Assembly: GCA_023052935.1 (NCBI GenBank)
Contig: CM041294.1
Coordinates: 101,712,116-101,776,115, forward strand
Direction: 5' to 3'
Source: Piezodorus guildinii
Taxonomy: Eukaryota; Arthropoda; Insecta; Hemiptera; Pentatomidae
DNA: 64,000 nt
The notes under the pieces are model-generated. The model was not told where the DNA came from. It saw only the letters and a program-made list of their open reading frames with translations, and ran no database searches. Positions 45,369 to 55,851 of the stretch are shown piece after piece. Both the position numbers and the translations under genes were made by a program. Within the stretch, counting starts at the first letter, position 1. Each line of letters starts with the position of its first letter.

Positions 45369-45536
45369 AGTTAAGATCGCTAGTATGACCGTATTAGGCC
45401 TAATACCCTTGTTGGTTGTAAACAAGACCCTTAATGTATATATTAAGACGGAATAAAGTCAGTTCTGTTTTCAGTCTATACGAGTGTGGTTCTTAATCCC
45501 CGTTCCTTCTATACTTAATAGCGGCGTACGTTAACT
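45369..45536 (+). repeat. gypsy 3' LTR
   Basis: Same 168 bp as 41664-41831, ending TTAACT followed by TATA. Confidence 0.92.
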
Positions 45537-45592
45537 TATATACAAATGGTTTTACTGTGATTACTGTAAAAGACTGATCTTGATCGATTTTT

Positions 45593-46080
45593 TAAAATAT
45601 TTTATTAATATTTACAACTGTACATATAATATATACAACAAGTAAATGGGCTAATTTACACTTATTATGGCAGCGCACCCGACACCCAACAGATCGCCGC
45701 TCCTATAACTTCTATTGTAGACAATTGAAGAGGGAGTTGGCGACCTTCCGTTCCCAGTCCTTTAATTCCTACCTCTCCTCTCTATCAGCTCGTGATAATT
45801 CCCTGTGGAATGTCACGAAAAAGATCCTAAAATATCATCAAGTTTCCCATCCTCTCCGACGTGGTGATGACTCCTGGGCTGCGTCTGATGAAGATAAAGC
45901 CGAGGAATTTGCCACAAACCTCTCCAAAGTAGTCACTCCTCACCCGGAATCCCACATCAATCACACCGCGACAGTGCAAGACTTTCTTATGTCACCAATT
46001 CCAATTTCCCTACCTCCCAAAGCTATTAATCCCTCTGAGGTCAAATATCTTCTTCAAAAACTTACCCTATATATATTTAT
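45593..46080. pseudogene. Jockey-type LINE fragment, parts in opposite orientation
   Basis: 45593-45660 is the reverse complement of the 3' UTR seen at 63018-63080 ('aatatttacaactgta', 'atacaac.agtaaat'). From 45665 the plus strand reads Jockey pre-RT sequence (RHPTDRRSYNFYCRQLKREL, LSARDNSLWNVTKKILK, AINPSEVKYLLQKL) to about 46070. Antisense tail joined to sense interior is what twin priming produces. No target duplication identified. Confidence 0.6.
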
Positions 46081-46082
46081 AT

Positions 46083-46124
46083 AACTTTTGAAAAGGAGAT
46101 TCTAAGATAGAAAAAAAATATATA

Positions 46125-46155
<31 letters not shown>

Positions 46156-46189
46156 TTTTTTCTATCTTAGAATCTCCTTTTCAAAAGTT
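46083..46189. repeat. Perfect hairpin, arms of about 53 bp
   Basis: Left arm AACTTTTGAAAAGGAGATTC continuing through TA repeats, mirrored to 46189. The right arm continues into ordinary P450 intron sequence (compare about 5555-5580 in copy B), so the left arm appears to be an inverted copy of it. Confidence 0.8.
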
Positions 46190-46734
46190 TTAGGATATAT
46201 AAACTATCAATAAATTTACAAAAACTATATTTTACTACATGCAGGTCATTCCACATGTAATTGTTGTCAACACAACTTACAATACCAAAAAAGGAACATT
46301 ATTCTATGCACTGTTCTGTTGCATATGGTTTGCCAACACCAAAAAAACAAAAACAGACAGACAGTAATTTTACGCCATACAGAGAAAACTTAGTTGATAT
46401 AGTGACCACTAAAGAGAACTGGATTTCAATATATTTTGGAAAGTTGATCTGATCTGCATAACATTGATTTGAACGTTTGTATGATTGTATTTAAACAACA
46501 ACAGATGAGAAGATTTTAATTTCAATTTTGTTATATACAGATTATCAGAAAAACTGTATAAGGACTTGTACTTTTGCCCCACCAAGGACCACATATTAAT
46601 CTTTGGTAAAAACTTACTATTTCTGTTAGGAAAATTAATTTATTATTTCTTGTGAATCAATTTTGGTTTTATAAAATGTAGATTGCTGTTCAAATAATCT
46701 TAGTTAGGTAACATGATAATGAAACAGATGGTTA

Positions 46735-46985
46735 GAGTCACTACTGGTGACCTTAAGATTGTTTTAATGGGAGTAAAAATTCCTTGCTTATAGCGTTCTT
46801 CGGAGAAGACGTAAAATGGTGGTCGCGAGCCTGTGCGATGTCAGGTATTCGTGAAAGATCCCTATCCTAATTAATCCTGGATAGGCATGATTCAGGAATC
46901 CCACGGTACCATCGTCCAATAGCCACAGTAGCTTAAAGTGACGTTAAATGCATAAATAATAAGCCATGGTAAAAAGCTGGTGAGA
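46735..46985 (+). repeat. SINE, forward copy
   Basis: 'gacgtaaaatggtggtcgcg', 'cctgtgcgatgtcaggtatt', 'tccctatcctaattaatcc', ending 'cacagtagcttaaagtgacg' and 'ttaaatgcataaataa'. The tRNA-like head is truncated. Confidence 0.6.
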
Positions 46986-46989
46986 CATA

Positions 46990-47825
46990 ACTCAAACATC
47001 TTATTCGAGTTCCTTTTCCTTGGAAGTTAGTTCGTCAGTGACATCCATTGTGAAAATATCAAGTACTGAGTTATATTATTTTAAAATGCATTAGATAGTA
47101 CTTCAATTAGAGCAAGTTAAAAAAAAAATGAAAATAAAACCTTAAAGATAAGAACTGCTACAATTGCTCTTATAGTTTCTATAGCTGAATCATTAATGGT
47201 GACATCAATAGTCAGAAACTGTGAAAATAATGCCAATTAAACAGAAAAAAAAACAGGAAATCAATTCATATTTCACAAATTCAAAACTGTGAGATAACAC
47301 TGATGTTTTTGCGACGAGGTACTTATCAAATTCGACAAGCTACGTTCAATATTTGATAATGATCGAATGAATTAAATATATTTTTTTATACAGCTATAAA
47401 AATAATAAACAAAACTCATCACAAGCATTACCTCGTAACGATGGGCATAGCTGAAAAAAATAAATTAAAGAATACAATTATTATAAAAACCATCTTTCTG
47501 ATTATAATTTTTCGGCTTAATTTGTTTTGTATTCAACTTACATACGCTTTGTCAAAATTTTGTGCATGAATGTCTCCATAAAATTACCAACCCATGGAAA
47601 GGCTATTAAAAAAAAAAGAAAAAAAAAAGGCAATTAACAGTAATAGATTTTGAAAGCTCAGCATCTAAGACTAGTCAGATTATATTAATAAGAATAAAAC
47701 CGAGATGATATTAAAGCTAATTTAATCATAACACCATAAAACGAGTTTCACTGAATTATTATTATTATATAATGAAAAAAGTGAGATATAGGGGAGGCCC
47801 TTCCGCCGTCATTTGAAATACCCTT
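46990..47825. other. No supported gene
   Basis: Several reverse-strand stretches look exon-like (47130-47215, 47430-47450, 47545-47605), but their frames cannot be spliced together without a stop. An A/G-rich run at 47608-47630 and the motif at 47787-47822 (also at 16270-16305) are the only other features. Confidence 0.3.
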
Positions 47826-48458
47826 TTTACTTTCACTTACTATATATAGTAAGGGGAAGTATTGCGATCGTGAAAATTTTCGAATTCCAGTTTTCAACGG
47901 AAATACACGTTTTAGGGTCCCCTGAGTCCAAATAACCAAGTCCCGCAAAAAGGTCTGTGTGTGTGTGTGTGTGTGTCTGTGTGTGTGTGTGTGGTAACTC
48001 CCGGGCGGAAACGGTAAGTCCTATGAAACTGAAATTTCATATTTAAGACAACTATACGCCCGAGACGTGACAAAACTTTTTTCATCAAAATGAGCCTACC
48101 AGAAGAGGCACTTTATATCATGCATTTTTCACCTTTTTTCGATTTTCTCAAAAACGGTTCCGACGATTTTGATTAAACTTGCTATATCGATGTAAAATTT
48201 AATGGGCTTTAATATCATGCAGGTTTTATTAAGACAAAAATGGTCTGACAGGGCTTAAATGCCGATATTTTAAATTTTCTTCCCCTAAAGTACCTTTAAT
48301 TTTGTAGATTCAATAATAATAACTAGATTATCTTGTTGACGCTGATAAAAAACAGTTAAATATATAAATTGAATGAATTCAATACACAATGAAGGGAGAA
48401 AACAGAAACTATATTTTTTAAATGCAATTTTTCGTTTTTGAACATAAGAACTTAATAA
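47826..48458 (+). repeat. CTTTCACTTAC dispersed repeat, cut by foldback element 1
   Basis: Left two thirds of the unit ('tttttactttcacttacta' to 'gtttttgaacataagaac'). It stops at 48458, where the foldback element begins. The right third is not found at the other end of that element. Confidence 0.7.
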
Positions 48459-48464
48459 TATATA

Positions 48465-48665
48465 GCATTTCCAAGTCAATTGTAACCTTTTCCAAGTCAA
48501 ATGTAACTTTTTCCATTTCAAATGTAACCTTTTCCAAGTCAAATGTAACCCTTTCCATTTCAAATGTCACCTTTTCCAAGTCAAATGTAACCCTTTCCAA
48601 GTCAAATGTCACCTTTTCCATTTCAAATGTTACCTTTTCCAAGTCAAATGTCACCTTTTTCTTCA
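48465..48665 (+). repeat. 21 bp tandem array, left arm of foldback 1
   Basis: Nine units of the type TTTTCCAAGTCAAATGTAAC, alternating with TTTTCCATTTCAAATGTCAC. The unit length is a multiple of three, so frames stay open on both strands by construction. Confidence 0.9.
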
Positions 48666-51538
48666 CTTCTAGCCTCAAATATTCCGTTTTATTTATGTAT
48701 TTATTGAAAAATAATTAGTTTAATTAACATTATGACTTTTTTAATAGTTTTGGCATATTCTATCGCTATCTTTTTTGTTTTTTAGATATTTGGTATCAAG
48801 TTTGTTTTTTACTAGCTATATTTATAAAAATTAATTATCGTCTATTTAGTTTTAAGATAGTTATTGATTTTGAGTTTTTTAGAGGGGAGGGGTAGTTTTT
48901 GTGAATAATTAATGTGTTTTCGGGTATTATAATTACTTTTTTCGAGCTGTATTTTTTACCGCTCGCGTGCATGTTAACTCGCATTTACTTTTAATGTTTT
49001 TAATTGATGTAGGAGTTGATAGTTGAGTTTTCGGGTATTATAATTACGTTTTATTTTTTTATTGCTCCCATACATTTTAACTCGAACTTACTTTTCATAG
49101 TTTTTACTGTCATAAGGGTTGATAATTGTCTTTTCGGGTCTTATTATTACGTTTTTCGAGCTGTGTTTTTACCACTCGCGTACATTTTAACTCGAATTTA
49201 CTGTTAATATTTTTTAATGTCATAAAGGTTGATAATTGAGTTTTCGGGCTTGTGATTACGTTTTTCAACTATGTTTTTTATCGCTCACGCTTATTTTAAC
49301 TACAATTTACTTTTTATGATTTTTATTAATATAGGGATTGATAATTGTGTTTTCGGGTCCGATTATCACGTTTTTTGAGGTTTATTTTTTTATCGCTCCC
49401 ATACAATTTAACTCGAATTTATTTTTAATGCTTTTTATTGATATAGGAATTAATTAATGTGCTTTGGGGGGTTATGCTTACGTTTTTCGAGCTGTATTTT
49501 TATCGCTCTCAATTATTTTAACTCGAGCTTACTTTTAATGTTTTTTATTGACATAGGGATTAATTATTTTGCTTTCGGGTGGTTATGATTACGTTTTTCG
49601 AGCTGTATTTTTTATCGCTCTCGCTTATTTTAACTAAAATTTACTTTTTATGTTTTTTATTGATACAGGGGTTGATAATTGTGTTTTCGGGTCCTATAAT
49701 TACGTTTTTTGAGTTTTATTTTGTCATCGCTCCCACGCATTTATCTCGAAATTACTTTTAATGTTTTTTATTGATATAGGGATTAATTAATGTGCTTTCG
49801 GGGAGCTATGATTACGTTTTTCCAGCTGTATCTCTTATAGCTCATGCGTATTTCAACTTGTATTTACTTTTAATCTTTTTATTTTTATAGAAATCTATCC
49901 TTGTGTTTTCGCAGGGTTATGAAAATGTTTAAAAGCTTTTTTATTATTACTCGTGCGGATTTCAACTCGCCTTTATTTTTGATATTTTTTTATTGATATT
50001 GGGATTGATTATTTTTTTTTTGAACTTAAAACAAAAAATAATACTGCAAATGGAAGATGAAATGAGAGCAAGTGACAATAAAAACAGCTTAAAAATGTAA
50101 TCACAAGACCCGAAAAGATAATTAGGAACATCTATAAGATTAAAAAGATTAAAAGTAAATACAAGTTGAAATACGCATGAGCGATAAGAGATACAGCTGG
50201 AAAAACGTAATCATAGCTCCCCGAAAGCACATTAATTAATCCCTATATCAATAAAAAACATTAAAAGTAATTTCGAGATAAATGCGTGGAAGCGATGACA
50301 AAATAAAACTCAAAAAACGTAATTATAGGACCCGAAAACACAATTATCAACCCCTGTATCAATAAAAAACATAAAAAGTAAATTTTAGTTAAAATAAGCG
50401 AGAGCGATAAAAAATACAGCTCGAAAAACGTAATCATAACCACCCGAAAGCAAAATAATTAATCCCTATGTCAATAAAAAACATTAAAAGTAAGCTCGAG
50501 TTAAAATAATTGAGAGCGATAAAAAATACAGCTCGAAAAACGTAAGCATAACCCCCCAAAGCACATTAATTAATTCCTATATCAATAAAAAGCATTAAAA
50601 ATAAATTCGAGTTAAATTGTATGGGAGCGATAAAAAAATAAACCTCAAAAAACGTGATAATCGGACCCGAAAACACAATTATCAATCCCTATATTAATAA
50701 AAATCATAAAAAGTAAATTGTAGTTAAAATAAGCGTGAGCGATAAAAAACATAGTTGAAAAACGTAATCACAAGCCCGAAAACTCAATTATCAACCTTTA
50801 TGACATTAAAAAATATTAACAGTAAATTCGAGTTAAAATGTACGCGAGTGGTAAAAACACAGCTCGAAAAACGTAATAATAAGACCCGAAAAGACAATTA
50901 TCAACCCTTATGACAGTAAAAACTATGAAAAGTAAGTTCGAGTTAAAATGTATGGGAGCAATAAAAAAATAAAACGTAATTATAATACCCGAAAACTCAA
51001 CTATCAACTCCTACATCAATTAAAAACATTAAAAGTAAATGCGAGTTAACATGCACGCGAGCGGTAAAAAATACAGCTCGAAAAAAGTAATTATAATACC
51101 CGAAAACACATTAATTATTCACAAAAACTACCCCTCCCCTCTAAAAAACTCAAAATCAATAACTATCTTAAAACTAAATAGACGATAATTAATTTTTATA
51201 AATATAGCTAGTAAAAAACAGAACTTGATACCAAATATCTAAAAAACAAAAAAGATAGCGATAGAATATGCCAAAACTATTAAAAAAGTCATAATGTTAA
51301 TTAAACTAATTATTTTTCAATAAATACATAAATAAAACGGAATATTTGAGGCTAGAAGTGAAGAAAAAGGTGACATTTGACTTGGAAAAGGTAACATTTG
51401 AAATGGAAAAGGTGACATTTGACTTGGAAAGGGTTACATTTGACTTGGAAAAGGTGACATTTGAAATGGAAAGGGTTACATTTGACTTGGAAAAGGTTAC
51501 ATTTGAAATGGAAAAAGTTACATTTGACTTGGAAATGC
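48465..51538. mobile_element. Foldback element 1, two-tier repeat arms
   Basis: 3,074 bp inverted repeat with TATATA on both sides (48459-48464, 51539-51544). Ends GCATTTCCAAGTCAA and complement. Each arm has, from outside in, 8-9 tandem 21 bp units, a unique stretch of about 250 bp ('cctcaaatattccgttttat' to 'agaggggaggggtagttttt'), and about ten diverged units of about 110 bp ('cgggt', 'acgtttttcgagctgtattt', 'tactttt(a/t)atg'). Arms meet near 50000 with almost no loop. No transposase is encoded. Architecture matches Foldback/Galileo-type elements, but the sequence is not one I recognise. Confidence 0.85.
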
Positions 51539-52470
51539 TATATACAAAACAATCATCCGACCTGTGTGAACTCTTCAAGCTTAAAACGCATTTACCCCAG
51601 TCTCTATACCTCATTCTACGATCCTATCTCTCAAACCGCTCCTTCCGAGTTCGCTGTGGTGTAGAATTTTCTAACTTTTATCCCATTGAGGCCGGTGTTC
51701 CTCAAGGCAGCGTCTTGGGACCCGTCCTCTACATCCTTTACACTGCTGATATTCCTAATCATCCTGACACCTTTCTGGCAACATTTGCAGATGACACCGC
51801 CATCCTATCATCCAATTCCGATCCTGAAATAGCATCCTTAATCCTGCAAAGACACCTTTGTCTTATCGAGGACTGGTGTAATGCTTGGCGTATTAAGGTT
51901 AATGAAAGCAAATGCACCCACGTCACCTTCACCCTTCGACGCCAATCCTGTCCAATGGTTCATTTCAATTCCATACCGCTTCCTTCCTCAGACACAGTCC
52001 GGTATCTTGGCTTACTACTAGACAAAAGATTGACGTGGAACCCACATACAAGACTTAAACGAAAAGAACTCAACAGACGATTCGGACAGTTATACAGACT
52101 ACTAAACAGAAAATCTAAGCTTACAGTTGACAACAAATTATTACTTTACAAGACAATACTGAAGCCAATGTGGACCTACGGACTTGAACTGTGGGGAACA
52201 GCCAAACGTTCTAACATCAAACGCATTCAATCCTTTCAATCCAAAGTCCTCCGAACAATAGTAAATGCTCCTTATTATGTCTCCAATTATACCTTACACC
52301 ACGACCTTAATGTTCCATTTATTTCAGACCTGATTCCATCTAAATTTTCCAAATTCCACCAGAACCTCATTCATCATCCTAATCCTCTAGCACAATCCCT
52401 ATCCAGCTCCACTCATCCATACGACCCTCCTAGAAGGTTGAAACGGCAGTGGCCCCGAGACATATTGTAA
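51346..52470 (+). pseudogene. Chance fusion frame: foldback 21 bp repeats joined to Jockey RT
   Basis: 374 codons starting at a TTG, not an ATG. Codons 1-65 are heptads of the form KVTFDLE/KVTFEME from the foldback arm. About seven codons are a footprint of the RTE-like LINE that flanks foldback 2. From CELFKLKTHLPQ onward it is a Jockey RT: GVPQGSVLGPVLYILYTADI, catalytic FADD (in LATFADDTAILSS), SKCTHVTF, the C-terminal GLELWGTAKRSNIKRIQSF, and the end RRLKRQWPRDIL. It lacks endonuclease and the first half of RT. Most likely a junction artefact rather than a gene. Confidence 0.8.
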
Positions 52471-52922
52471 ACACCTATTCTGGAGTTCTGACACTGGTTA
52501 GACTCTCCTCTCATGTGCGGTGTGATTGTGGCTGTGGCGCCCTTACTTAGCTTCCGCTGGCTCTCACCAGTGATGCGGCTGAGAGGGAGGCGCTGGGATC
52601 CTTTGGACTCTGCTTGTCCTTCCACAAGTGGGGGGACAAGCCCCGTCTGGGGTTCCCGAGCTGATTGTAAATATTGTACATAGGTATGAATGTGACATGT
52701 TTTGTTTATTTATTTGTTAACTTCATTTATTTGTATTTATTTTGTCTATAAATTTTGTTATTGTATACGTTTATTTATTTTTATTTTATTTTATGTACTT
52801 TGACTTTCCTTTTGTTTATATTGTAAATATTGTATGAATGAGATCCTGTAGCACTATTATTATTGTCTATTATGACAAATTGTAATATATACGAATAAAA
52901 AAAAAAAAAAAACAAAAAAAAA
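51566..52922 (+). pseudogene. Jockey-type LINE, 3' half with poly(A)
   Basis: RT from about motif 2a to the end of ORF2 (stop 52468-52470), a 3' UTR of about 420 bp, then a tail of about 17 A at 52895-52913 followed by more A-rich sequence. The same family as the copy at 63018-63982; both end their ORF2 with PPRRLKR.WPRD. The 5' side is replaced by foldback sequence. The ORF part is open, so this copy is fairly young. Confidence 0.82.
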
Positions 52923-53111
52923 ACACCACGATGAATATAAATTAGAAAAAAAAAAATAATATGAATAACTTGTTTTTGGCTTTTCAATTTCAGTAAAATT
53001 TTAGATTGAAATTTTACACTACATTAATTAAGTTCGGTTAGACTGATTACACAAGTTACAATTTATATGAAGTTAATATTTAATTTAGGTATAATAGAAT
53101 TGTTTATGAAT

Positions 53112-53510
53112 TTTACTTTCACTTACTTTGTATAGTAAGGGAAAGTATTGCGATCGTGAAAATTTTCGAATTTCAATTTTCAACGGAAATACACGTTTCA
53201 GGGTCCCCTGAGTCCAAATAACCAATAAACCAAATAAGTCCCGCAAAAAGGTCTGTGTGTGTGGTAACTCCAAGGCGGAAACGAAAACTCCTATGAAACT
53301 GGAATTTCATATTTAAGACAACTATACGCCCGAGACGTTACAAAACCTTTTTCATCAAAATGAGCTTTCCAGAAGAGCCACTTTATACCATGCGTTTTGC
53401 ACCTTTGATTTTCTCGAAAACGGTACCGAAGATTTTGATTAAACCCGCTATATCAATGTAAAATTTAATAGGGTTTAACATCATGTTGGTTTCATTTGAA
53501 TCCCATTTTT
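53112..53510 (+). repeat. CTTTCACTTAC dispersed repeat, left part
   Basis: Starts 'ttttactttcacttacttt' and runs to 'gttggtttcatttgaat', where a second left part begins. Confidence 0.6.
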
Positions 53511-54235
53511 CAACGGAAATACACCTTTTAGGATCAGCTAAGTCCAAATAACCAAGTCCCGCAAAAAGGACTGTGTGTGTGTGGTAACTCCCGGACGGAA
53601 ACGAAAAGTCCTATGAAACTTCAACCTGAAATTTCTTATTTAGGAAAACTATACGCCCGAGATAATACAAAAACTTCTTGATCAAAATTGGCTAACTAGA
53701 AGAGCCACTTTATACTATGCATATTGCACCTTTTTATGATTTTCTCAAAAACGGTTCCTACGATTTTGATTAAACTCACTATATCGATGTAAAATTTAAT
53801 AGGCTTTAATATCTTGTAGGTTTTATTCTGATTAAAATAGTCTGACAGGGCTTAAATGCCGATATTTTTGAATTGTCTTCCCTTAAAGTACCTTTAATTT
53901 TGTTGATTATATAAAAATAACTATATTATCTTGTTACCACTGATGAAAGACAGGTAAATATCCAAGATGAGCGAATTTGAAAAGCAACTAAGGGTGAAAA
54001 CTGAAAAAATATTTTTTTTAAGCAATTTTTTGTTTTTGAACTAAAATACATGTATGATATACATGAAATTAACGTTGTCATCTTATTAGCATTGGTAAAA
54101 AATGGCTAAATATAAAAGTTAAACCTATTCAATAACCAACTAAAAAATAAAACATACTCTTTTAGTCAATTTTATTTTTCCGAACACAAAACTATAGATG
54201 TACGTGTATAATATACCATTGCATAGTGGTTCCAA
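53506..54235 (+). repeat. CTTTCACTTAC dispersed repeat, second joined copy
   Basis: Restarts at 'cccatttttcaacggaaata' and continues through 'ggtaactcccggac', 'gacagggcttaaatgccgat' and the 'catgtatgatatac' block, then decays. The join looks like recombination between two copies. Confidence 0.55.
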
Positions 54236-54640
54236 ACGCACCTTTTTCAGGACGATATTGTGCACTGGTCGTTCTATTTAAGATATACCAGTCATTTTGT
54301 TCCTTAGTGAATTTACTTTAAGAAATAAATGATGATAAATATAATAATGATGATAAATTGTTTTAGCACATTTTTATGTCATGCAAATATATAGGTTTTG
54401 TTGACTTAAAACGGCTTTTACACTAAAATTATTTGCCAGAAAAATATTTTATCAACGGTTTTTTATTGAAGAAAGGGTAGAGAATACGTGATAAAAAAAA
54501 TCATTAAAATCGAAATTGTTGAGTGGCCAATTTAATGAAAACTGTATGAGCTCAAAAGGATGACCAATATAGAAGTTCCACTCAGAAAACACATCAACAT
54601 CTACTTTCACCAACCTTTTTATTTCTTAAAAAAATGTCTG
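54236..54640. other. No gene recognised
   Basis: AT-rich, no useful frame and no repeat that I can place. Confidence 0.3.
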
Positions 54641-55851
54641 TTCAATTTCAGAAAAGGGATACTGGACCGAACAAAAAGGAGTATCAGCAAGCCATATCTA
54701 ATGCAAAAAAGGTTCTGAGCAAAAGAAAAGAAATGCATTACAGGAAAACTGAAGTAAATTGAATAAGTACAGCAGGAAAAACGAGGCCAGAAAATTTTTC
54801 GGTGAAAAAAATAAAATCAAATCAGGTTTTATTAATAAATGTCCAATGATCAAGCGTTGTGATAGGAAAATGGCATTCCTGGATGAGGATGTACAGGGTA
54901 GATGGAGCATTTCCAGGAATTGCTAAGCCCAAATGACAATGAAGAAATTCTGATAAGGATTTTTGAGACACTGAGAATGACCATGAAGTGAATCCGCAAG
55001 AGGAGGTTGGCTTGATTGTGGACTAATTCAGGAACAACTTGGCTTCCGGTTCAGATGGCATACCAGCGGTGTTTTTGAAGATTGGTGGGTCATCACTGGC
55101 TGAATAGTTGACTCAACTGATAGTTAATATCTGGCATACCGTAAATATGCCGGAGAAATGGAAGGAATCTGTCATATTTCCCTTACTCAAGAAGAAAGGT
55201 GCTTCTGCGGACTGCAAAAATTATCGGGGAATTAGCTTCCTGAATGCTTCGTACAAAATATTTTCCGTTGTACTATATAATCGAATTGTGGACTTTGTGA
55301 AACCTCATTTAGGCGATTACCTGGGGTGTTTCAGGAAGAATAGGTCAACTATTGACCAGATATTCCCTTTAAGACCAATAATTGCAAAAACGAAAGAATT
55401 TAAACAGATTGTATGGATCCTTTTCATCGATTTAAAACAGCTTATGGTTCAATTATTAAAAAAGAGTTGTACCTGGCAATGGAAGAGTTGGGAATTTCCC
55501 CGAAGCTAATCCGACTTGTAGCTTGGTACTCTTAATAAGAGCACGAGACAAGTGAAAATAAAGGGGAAGCTGGGCTTCTGGAAAGAATGGGACTATCCAC
55601 TAATGAAGAAATTAAAATAATTATGGTGATCAGAAAGAAAACACCTATGAATCCGCCAAGGCAATATGTGATGCTACAATATAAGTTCCAGTGCGTGTCC
55701 AGTTTTAAGTACCTCGGTTCCATAGTTAATAATCTGGTGGACGAAGAAAAAGATATTCACAATCGAGTAACGGGGCTAACAAAGCATAGTTCGCCCGAAG
55801 AAGCTTTCTCCGAAGTAAGCTACTGAGTAGGGGTACTAAAATGATTATATA

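Larger units (their letters stand above)
41664..45536 (+). mobile_element. Ty3/gypsy LTR retrotransposon, internally deleted
   Basis: 3.87 kb, flanked by TATA at 41660-41663 and 45537-45540 (4 bp target duplication). The 168 bp LTRs begin AGTTAA and end TTAACT. Order: LTR, primer-binding site, gag with two zinc knuckles, RNase H, integrase, polypurine tract, LTR. Protease and reverse transcriptase are absent. Inserted in the intron before P450 copy A exon 2; not present in copy B. Confidence 0.92.

Noticed and set aside
47130..47610. Exon-like reverse-strand segments (FPWVGNFMETFMHKILTK; YAHRYE; FLTIDVTINDSAIETIRA) with plausible acceptors and donors
   Set aside because: Any joining of the three in splice phase brings in a stop, and I recognise no protein family; chance openness in AT-rich sequence is enough to explain them.
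48285..48718. Open frames SNVTFSKSNVTFSIS and KVTFDLEKVTFEME read as repeat proteins
   Set aside because: The 21 bp repeat unit leaves frames open on both strands automatically; no start codon context or second tier supports a gene.
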